Assembly: GCA_036517235.1 (NCBI GenBank)
Contig: DATDXL010000040.1
Coordinates: forward strand, 1 to 6,875
Reading direction: 5' to 3'
DNA: 6,875 bases
Source of the DNA: 2-02-FULL-46-13 sp036517235
GTDB lineage: Bacteria > Patescibacteriota > Minisyncoccia > Phycocordibacterales > DSPV01
Positions 1 to 3,263 of the stretch are shown here, piece after piece. The notes beneath the pieces were generated by a model. It was not told the origin of the DNA, ran no database searches, and saw only the letters and a list, made by a program, of their open reading frames with translations. How positions within the stretch are numbered: position 1 is the stretch's first letter; every line of letters begins with the position of its first letter. Both the position numbers and the translations under genes were made by a program.

Positions 1-254
1 TCTACTCCTTGCTTGCGTATGTGCTGCGCTAGCGGGTTGAGTTGAAGAAGAAAGAAGACTTTTGCAGAAACCGCAGAAGACTGCGGGTGTTTTGGGTGGG
101 TGAGAAAAGAGAGGGTGGAGGGGTTTCGTAATTCACAGTAACGAAAGGAAGACGGTAGTGGAATGCTCGACTATCGTCTAGTTATGATAACTCGTCACCA
201 CACAACCAACCGGCACCTAAATGGCGCCGGGTTTCTTTTGGAAAGATTTTCGAC
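1..254. other. Intergenic stretch with G-rich tract and stems; no supportable gene
   Basis: No convincing coding region is visible. Short open frames run in from the left edge on the + strand and stop within about 45 bases (one stops at 30-32), so the end of a gene whose body lies outside the window is possible but cannot be assigned. Stems seen: CCGCAG/CTGCGG at 71-76 and 81-86, TTTCGT/ACGAAA at 124-129 and 141-146, and an 8-bp stem with one G-U pair at 151-158 and 171-178. G-runs lie at 85-87, 94-96, 98-100, 113-115 and 120-123. With the terminator at 210-239 this could be a structured 3' UTR or a small RNA, but it matches no RNA family that I know (not tRNA, tmRNA, SRP RNA or RNase P RNA by their signature motifs). 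Confidence 0.4.
210..239 (+). terminator. Intrinsic terminator
   Basis: Arms CCGGCACC (210-217) and GGCGCCGG (223-230) pair over 8 positions with one A-C mismatch around a 5-nt loop, and are followed by GTTTCTTTT. It would end a + strand transcript coming from the left part of the window or from beyond it. Confidence 0.6.
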
Positions 255-294
255 TACTACTAATAAGTAAGCTATAGCTTACTTATTAGTAGTA
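255..294. repeat. Perfect 40-bp palindrome
   Basis: Bases 255-274 (TACTACTAATAAGTAAGCTA) are the exact reverse complement of 275-294, with no spacer. It lies between a terminator (210-239) and the promoter of the next + strand gene. It is AT-rich and followed by TGTTTT, so an RNA hairpin terminator is possible, but a DNA operator or cruciform site is as likely. The inner half-site AGTAA...TTACT also occurs in the toxin-antitoxin operator at 1235-1262. Confidence 0.9.
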
Positions 295-335
295 TGTTTT
301 CTGAGAACTTTTTGGATTTGAAAATGGGACTGGGA

Positions 336-363
336 TTGACATGTGGAAATCACATGTTAGTGT
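336..363 (+). promoter_or_regulatory. Promoter with inverted-repeat operator before the 387-812 gene
   Basis: A perfect TTGACA -35 lies at 336-341. A weak TAGTGT at 358-363, preceded by TGT (extended -10), sits after a 16-bp spacer. The spacer is filled by an inverted repeat, ACATGTG (339-345) and CACATGT (351-357), 5 bp apart, which is a natural operator position for a dimeric repressor. Because the promoter lies inside the open frame that begins at 294, it argues that translation starts at 387 rather than at 294. Confidence 0.5.
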
Positions 364-386
364 TCCTTTTGAAAGGTCTTCTCTTT

Positions 387-812
387 ATGACAAAAACTGA
401 AATTATCCAGTCGGTAGCCTATGCTAACTGCGCTCCAGGGAGCAGGCTGGTGGAACGTAACATCCCGGGTTCCGAATTCACGGTAGCTTGCATCACGCCA
501 AAGAATGTGGCTGGTCTGGAAATTGTGGCCTCGCGCATTCTTGCGGAACAGCTTGTCGTTGATACAGAGGATCTTCCGGAAACACCAAGTCAAAAGCTCT
601 TTGAGCGTTTGCACAATACATGCCTCCAAATCCATGAGGGGATGATTGACGACGCGCTATTTGAAGCGATGGAAGACGACACGAGGGACACTCACCGGGA
701 AATGATCGTCCGTCTGCGGGAAATGGCCCACAAGCTCGGTATCCAGTACGAGGAGCCGGATGACCCTCTGCTCAATCCTCCCGAACCGCCGAAAATCGAC
801 GGCGGCGAATAG
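387..812 (+). CDS. Acidic hypothetical protein, 141 aa
   Basis: I do not recognise the family. Translation from 387 begins MTKTEIIQSVAYANCAPGSR and gives 141 residues. The frame stays open back to 294, but a TTGACA promoter and operator lie at 336-363 and a Shine-Dalgarno-like GAAAGG is at 371-376, 10 nt before this ATG, so 387 is preferred. The N-terminal half mixes strand-like and helical stretches. The middle (about residues 65-120) is rich in Asp, Glu and Arg and probably helical. The C-terminus is a Pro/Asp/Glu-rich tail ending in DGGE, likely disordered. There is no signal peptide or membrane segment, so it is probably cytosolic. It is a single-gene unit with its own promoter and a strong terminator 11 bases after the TAG stop. 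Function unknown. Confidence 0.7.
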   Translation: MTKTEIIQSVAYANCAPGSRLVERNIPGSEFTVACITPKNVAGLEIVASRILAEQLVVDTEDLPETPSQKLFERLHNTCLQIHEGMIDDALFEAMEDDTRDTHREMIVRLREMAHKLGIQYEEPDDPLLNPPEPPKIDGGE

Positions 813-823
813 GAATCTTTTAC

Positions 824-861
824 AAAGCTGTCCGCACTGTTCGGACAGCTTTTCTTTTTTT
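824..861 (+). terminator. Strong intrinsic terminator after the 387-812 gene
   Basis: A perfect 11-bp stem, AAAGCTGTCCG (824-834) and CGGACAGCTTT (842-852), has a 7-nt loop and is followed by TCTTTTTTT. On the other strand the stem is followed only by a short interrupted T-run, so it works mainly for the + strand. Confidence 0.9.
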
Positions 862-896
862 GGCGTTTTGGGGTGGGTAGGGGAGTTTCGGCCATC

Positions 897-919
897 ACAT
901 TGAAGTCAGACTTCAATGT
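897..919. repeat. 23-bp palindrome between convergent genes
   Basis: ACATTGAAGTC (897-907) and its exact reverse complement (909-919) flank one central A. It sits between the + strand terminator at 824-861 and the 3' end of the decayed - strand gene at 930. Neither strand has a proper T-run after it, so it is not a standard terminator. It may be an RNA 3' end hairpin for the - strand gene or a protein binding site. Confidence 0.6.
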
Positions 920-929
920 TGGGATACGC

Positions 930-1184
930 TCATTTTTTCCTTTGCGAGAGCCACATTTTCTTGAAGTAGGGCATCGTGAGGGTGGAAAGGAGGAAACCGA
1001 TAGTGGGAACGATGGCATTAAGCCATGGGTGGGGAATTGCGATAGTCGAGAGATAGATGCTTATGGCGAGATAGGTAAAAAGTGCCAAAAGCCCGCGCCG
1101 AGTCAAACTGGTCTCTCACACTTTGTCGGTCTCCACATTCCTGTTCCTTTCCTCAATTTTTTGTATTCGTTGCTCTAGGTCCAT
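930..1184 (-). pseudogene. Small coiled-coil, two-helix membrane protein interrupted by one in-frame TGA
   Basis: Read from ATG 1184 to TGA 930 the frame gives 84 positions with a single internal TGA at codon 23 (1118-1116). Before the stop: MDLEQRIQKIEERNRNVETD, a charged helix or coiled coil. After it: ETSLTRRG, a hydrophobic helix (about residues 33-50), then HPWLNAIVPTIGFLLST leading a second hydrophobic helix, then FKKMWLSQRKK, a basic tail. I recall small proteins of this layout from Parcubacteria in which the interrupted position is Trp (DKxWETS), so TGG to TGA is the simplest change. This rests on memory of the family. The product would be an inner-membrane protein of unknown function. 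The gene has its own promoter (1195-1222). It is probably a recent nonsense pseudogene; Trp readthrough of UGA is less likely because UGA serves as a normal stop elsewhere in the window. Confidence 0.75.
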
Positions 1185-1194
1185 TAATAATTTC

Positions 1195-1222
1195 AGTATA
1201 ACATCCTGAATTATCTTAACAA
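1195..1222 (-). promoter_or_regulatory. Promoter of the decayed 930-1184 gene
   Basis: Reading the - strand, TTGTTA (1222-1217) is separated by 16 bp from TATACT (1200-1195), which is preceded by TGT to give an extended -10. The predicted start is only about 4-5 nt before the ATG at 1184, so the mRNA would be nearly leaderless. The -35 overlaps that of the divergent antitoxin promoter. Confidence 0.55.
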
Positions 1223-1262
1223 ATAAGGCTTTTCTTGTATAGTAACATATGTTACTATACAA
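1216..1262 (+). promoter_or_regulatory. Toxin-antitoxin promoter and palindromic operator
   Basis: TTAACA (1216-1221), a 16-bp spacer and TATAGT (1238-1243) form a near-consensus promoter. A perfect 28-bp palindrome without spacer (1235-1262, left half TTGTATAGTAACAT) covers the -10 and the predicted start, ending 3 bases before the antitoxin ATG at 1266. A dimeric HTH protein bound here would block transcription, which is the usual autoregulation of a type II module. There is no Shine-Dalgarno sequence in the short leader. Confidence 0.75.
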
Positions 1263-1265
1263 AAC

Positions 1266-1523
1266 ATGAAGAAAAAGAACATGTATTCCACAAGCGAGGT
1301 AGCTAAGATTTTACACCTAAGCCGTATAGAAATCTTTAGGAAGATAAAAGCCGGCAAGATAAAAGCCGAGAAGGTAGGTAGGAATTATGTTATTCCTCAC
1401 GAATCCGTTGCGGATGTTCTTGGAGAGAATCTTGGTGATCACAAAAAGGAGGAGATAGATAAAGCAATAAATAGAGCCTTGGAGGAGTACGGGGATGTTT
1501 TCAAGAGACTTGGACGAGAATGA
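1266..1523 (+). CDS. Excisionase-type HTH antitoxin, 85 aa
   Basis: Likely antitoxin and autorepressor of the toxin that follows. Residues 6-45 form a MerR/excisionase-like (HTH_17) DNA-binding domain: YSTSEVAKILHLSR is the helix-turn-helix, then FRKIKAGKIKAEKVGRNYVI is the wing. Residues 55-85 (KKEEIDKAINRALEEYGDVF followed by KRLGRE) form a charged amphipathic helix of the kind that binds and neutralises the partner toxin. The start at 1266 directly follows the 28-bp operator; Met6 is an alternative start that keeps the whole domain. Its TGA stop overlaps the toxin start (ATGA), implying translational coupling. It is richer in AAA, ATA and TTA codons than the 387-812 gene, consistent with horizontal transfer. 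A lone excisionase is unlikely because no integrase is present. Confidence 0.8.
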   Translation: MKKKNMYSTSEVAKILHLSRIEIFRKIKAGKIKAEKVGRNYVIPHESVADVLGENLGDHKKEEIDKAINRALEEYGDVFKRLGRE

Positions 1524-1954
1524 GGACCAAGAAGATTACGGTAACAGAGGTTGAATATGCCGCTTTCTCATTAGCGCGAAAGTTAATGACGTGGGATGAA
1601 CCCATCCCTGATTTTGGGACGCGTTTTCCGAATGTACTAGAGAGTTGTATTGAGGCTCCTTTCGGTAGGTTTAGCAAGAAGGATTTATATCGGGGAATAA
1701 TCGGTAAAGGCAGCATTCTGTTTTACCTTGTTATCAAAAATCACCCGTTCCAAAATGGCAACAAGAGGATTGCGGTGATGAGTTTACTGTATTTTCTATA
1801 TAAAAATGGAAAGTGGTTGAAGATGAGCAATGTGGCCTTATATAATTTCGCCAAGGGTATTGCGAAGAGTAAGCCAGCTTCACGAGAGAAAATTATTTTC
1901 AATATCCAAGAAAAGCTAGGAGAAGCTCTGGTAGATTGGGAAGATTCAAAATAG
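1520..1954 (+). CDS. doc: Doc/Fic family toxin, 144 aa
   Basis: Toxin half of a type II toxin-antitoxin module. The Fic-fold signature is HPFQNGNKR at residues 75-83. The Lys in place of the Gly found in HxFxxGNGR AMP-transferases places it with Doc (death on curing). Phage P1 Doc phosphorylates EF-Tu on a conserved Thr and so stops translation; by analogy this protein would be a cytosolic EF-Tu kinase, which is family knowledge and not shown here. NVLESCIEAPFGRF at residues 38-51 matches the Doc-type region before the active-site loop. Length is normal for Doc (about 120-145 aa) and nothing appears truncated. The gene starts inside the antitoxin stop codon (ATGA overlap) and shares its promoter. 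Confidence 0.88.
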   Translation: MRTKKITVTEVEYAAFSLARKLMTWDEPIPDFGTRFPNVLESCIEAPFGRFSKKDLYRGIIGKGSILFYLVIKNHPFQNGNKRIAVMSLLYFLYKNGKWLKMSNVALYNFAKGIAKSKPASREKIIFNIQEKLGEALVDWEDSK

Positions 1955-1973
1955 ATAAAGAGATGACGAAGAG

Positions 1974-2036
1974 CTAATCCTCAAAGCTTTTTGATTCTGC
2001 AAGGGGAATCTTTTGTACGCGCTGGGAGAGGTCCAT
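1974..2036 (-). other. 20-codon micro-ORF just after the CsaA-like gene
   Basis: ATG at 2036 lies 5 nt after the TGA of the CsaA-like gene and encodes MDLSQRVQKIPLAESKSFED. The second half (PLAESKSFE) resembles the N-terminus of the CsaA-like protein (PLAEFKNFE), with the shared DNA string CTTGCAGAAT in the same frame; synonymous differences (CCC/CCT, GAG/GAA) are seen. The first half resembles the start of the decayed small membrane protein (MDLEQRIQKI) and also the N-termini of some class I aminotransferases. It has no Shine-Dalgarno sequence. It may be a fragment left by duplication, or chance. Confidence 0.25.
1993..2014 (+). terminator. Possible weak terminator after doc
   Basis: GATTC (1993-1997) pairs with GAATC (2006-2010), extendable by one G-U pair, and is followed by TTTT. 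The stem is short and AT-rich, but the position between the convergent doc and csaA-like genes is appropriate. Confidence 0.3.
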
Positions 2037-2041
2037 TTTAT

Positions 2042-2377
2042 TCAGAAAACTTTTACGCCGAGAGGGACGTCGGATTGGGGAGTGAGGTAAATCGTTTCCC
2101 CTTTTTCATTCGGCACACCGAGAATCAAAACCTCTGATTTCTCGGGACCCATTTGTTTGGTTCCGAGATTAGTTACAGCGACAACACGCTTTCCGATCAG
2201 CTCTTCCTTTGAATAATTGCGATATGCGCCACAGGAAACTTTTGTACCGATTTCCGGACCAAAATCAACGGTAATCCGATACGTCGGCTTCTTCGTCTGC
2301 GCGTCCTCGACATTTACGATTTTCCCGACTCGTATATCAAGTGCTTCAAAATTTTTGAATTCTGCAAGAGGAGTCAT
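2042..2377 (-). CDS. csaA: CsaA-like tRNA-binding OB-fold protein, 111 aa
   Basis: A stand-alone tRNA-binding domain related to CsaA and to the C-terminal domain of methionyl-tRNA synthetase. FEALDIRVGKIVNVED at residues 10-25 is the first OB-fold strand pair, with the characteristic DIRVGxI. FGPEIGTKVSCG at 39-50, KEELIGKRVVAVTNLGTKQM at 57-76 and SEVLILGVP at 81-89 follow the family pattern, and the PLGVKVF ending is also typical. Length matches CsaA (about 110 aa), so the TGA stop is in the expected place. Known members are dimers that bind tRNA; CsaA was also described as a secretion-related chaperone, a role less well supported. It starts 3 nt after the stop of the lycopene cyclase-like gene, so it is probably in the thrS operon, which fits a translation role. 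Confidence 0.85.
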   Translation of the reverse strand: MTPLAEFKNFEALDIRVGKIVNVEDAQTKKPTYRITVDFGPEIGTKVSCGAYRNYSKEELIGKRVVAVTNLGTKQMGPEKSEVLILGVPNEKGETIYLTPQSDVPLGVKVF

Positions 2378-2380
2378 TAG

Positions 2381-2695
2381 CTAGAATTTATCTTTGTTTC
2401 TAAACCCAAAGAAATAGGGAATGCCTATGAAGAAGAGCGACCAGACAGCACAGAACGGAAGGACAATAAACATAAGAAGATTTCCTTCTTCGGAGACCAA
2501 ACGAATTGATTCCCAGGTGAATATCACGTAGACGCTTGTGGCAAGGTAGAACAAATATTCCTCAATCGGAACATCAAATACTTTTTTCCCTATAGTTTCT
2601 TTGTGGTTGAATTGCCAGAGCCAAATGGGGTCTTTGTTGCCGTGCCGAGTTGCCCAAATGTCCCAAATACTTCCCACGATGGTGATGCCCACCAT
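2381..2695 (-). CDS. Lycopene cyclase domain membrane protein, 104 aa as read from the first in-frame ATG
   Basis: Resembles one half of the CrtYc/CrtYd (CarR-type) lycopene beta-cyclases, small integral membrane proteins that act as heterodimers or fused pairs in carotenoid synthesis. Seen here: GSIWDIWATRHG (residues 8-19), WLWQFNHKETIG (about 25-36), and the family hallmark VPIEEYLFYL (42-51) at the start of a hydrophobic helix; a last helix is at about 74-95. The first helix of the fold is missing from this reading but is encoded in the same frame just upstream (2803-2696), where no ATG, GTG or TTG start is available. No partner cyclase subunit or other carotenoid gene is in the window, so the substrate is uncertain. 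It lies within the thrS operon, 3 nt before the CsaA-like gene. Family assignment rests on the W...W.FN...PIEE pattern. Confidence 0.7.
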   Translation of the reverse strand: MVGITIVGSIWDIWATRHGNKDPIWLWQFNHKETIGKKVFDVPIEEYLFYLATSVYVIFTWESIRLVSEEGNLLMFIVLPFCAVWSLFFIGIPYFFGFRNKDKF

Positions 2696-2807
2696 AAATG
2701 TTAGGAGGTTAAAAAGGGAAATTCTTTCATATACAAAATAACCCTCAATCAGAGTTGGAATTACGAAAACAAATATTAGACTAAGCAGTATAGAAATATT
2801 TACTCAT
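2696..2807 (-). pseudogene. Out-of-frame 5' part of the lycopene cyclase-like gene
   Basis: An ATG at 2807 with AGAGG 4 nt upstream is well placed, 8 nt after the preceding stop, but its frame reads only MSKYFYTA and stops. The next frame (+1) continues with no stop from 2803 into the cyclase gene and encodes ISILLSLIFVFVIP, an obvious membrane helix, then a YFVYER loop and LFNLLTF. Removing one A from AAA (2801-2799) would join the ribosome-binding site and ATG to the whole gene as a 141-aa protein. A real frameshift, a sequence error or programmed slippage could explain it. Confidence 0.65.
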
Positions 2808-2815
2808 GCAACCTC

Positions 2816-2869
2816 TTATTTTCTTCCTCTTATTTCCCCTCCAAGTTTCTTGACGATTTCGGAGAACAT
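2816..2869 (-). other. 17-codon micro-ORF resembling the ThrRS C-terminal tail
   Basis: The ATG (2869-2867) shares its A with the TAA stop of the upstream gene (TAATG), so it is placed for coupled translation. It encodes MFSEIVKKLGGEIRGRK. The last 14 residues align with the last 14 of thrS (QIVKKLEGEIINRK) at 10 positions, ending at the same point. The DNA differs largely at synonymous third positions (ATC/ATA, GTC/GTT, AAG/AAA, GAA/GAG), which favours old protein-level homology over chance. It may be the 3' end of a duplicated synthetase gene left behind by insertion of the 2869-3258 gene, or a small peptide. Confidence 0.4.
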
Positions 2870-3258
2870 TACTGTCCTTTAAAGAAACGTCGGATGGCGC
2901 TTCCAACGTTTTTGTTGGGCTTTTCGAGGCCGAACATCAAAGCTATTGTTTTTGCGCCCATCTCGTCGGTTTTTTTCATTTGCTCAACAACTGCGGCTTT
3001 GTCCGATACTCCTGTGTCAAACGCCTCCCGCGCATCTCCTACTGCTTTTTCCATCTGGTCGTACGCTTCTTTCATCCCAGGAGTATATTGCCCAGCTTCG
3101 GCGAACGTGTCGAACCCTCCCTGGCGGTGTACAAAGTCGTTTCTTTCGTTGATCGCATTTAGCAGGGCTTGCGCTAACGCTACTTCATATTCAAAGGATT
3201 TCTCTTGGTTGCCCTTTTCTTCGCGCATTTCTCCTCCCGTAGGCATTTGTTCGATCAT
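2869..3258 (-). CDS. Hypothetical helical protein, 129 aa (or 119 aa from an internal start)
   Basis: I do not recognise the family. The protein is hydrophilic and predicted largely helical: FEYEVALAQALLNAINERND, then an FVHRQGGFDTF turn, then two charged helices around KEAYDQMEKAVGDAREAFD and AAVVEQMKKTDEMGAKTIAL, with a basic tail AIRRFFKGQ. No membrane segment or signal is seen, so it is probably cytosolic. The ATG at 3258 begins 5 nt after the thrS stop. An internal ATG at 3228 (Met11) has a much stronger Shine-Dalgarno (3238-3231), and residues 7-10 (TGGE) are simply its translation, so the shorter 119-aa form may be the real product. It is cotranscribed with thrS by position. Confidence 0.7.
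   Translation of the reverse strand: MIEQMPTGGEMREEKGNQEKSFEYEVALAQALLNAINERNDFVHRQGGFDTFAEAGQYTPGMKEAYDQMEKAVGDAREAFDTGVSDKAAVVEQMKKTDEMGAKTIALMFGLEKPNKNVGSAIRRFFKGQ
3231..3238 (-). promoter_or_regulatory. Strong Shine-Dalgarno inside the 2869-3258 frame
   Basis: On the - strand GGGAGGAG (3238-3231) lies immediately before ATG 3228, with GGAGG 4 nt from the start. Most other starts in the window lack a good site, so this one favours initiation at 3228 over 3258. Confidence 0.5.
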
Positions 3259-3263
3259 GGTTT

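Noticed and set aside
163..270. Short + strand ORF starting MLDYRLVMITRHHTTNRH
   Set aside because: It runs through the intrinsic terminator at 210-239 and has no ribosome binding site.
294..386. Longer start for the 387-812 gene at 294
   Set aside because: The ATG is inside the 40-bp palindrome and the extra 31 codons overlap a TTGACA promoter and operator; a ribosome site precedes 387 instead.
692..1018. 108-codon - strand frame
   Set aside because: It crosses the strong terminator at 824-861 and is antisense to the end of the 387-812 gene; its Ser/Pro/Lys-rich composition is that of a shadow frame.
166..1050. 11-bp inverted match CTCGACTATCG (166-176) and CGATAGTCGAG (1040-1050)
   Set aside because: A few matches of this length are expected by chance in a window of this size, and nothing else links the two places.
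873..1178. 101-codon + strand frame
   Set aside because: It runs antisense to the better supported small membrane protein gene, begins in the G-rich tract, has no ribosome site and has no recognisable sequence features.
930..1184. Genome-wide recoding of UGA to Gly or Trp (as in Gracilibacteria/SR1)
   Set aside because: The CsaA-like gene ends in TGA at its normal family length, only one internal TGA is seen in the window, and the 387-812, thrS, doc, receiver and transposase genes are intact without any internal TGA.
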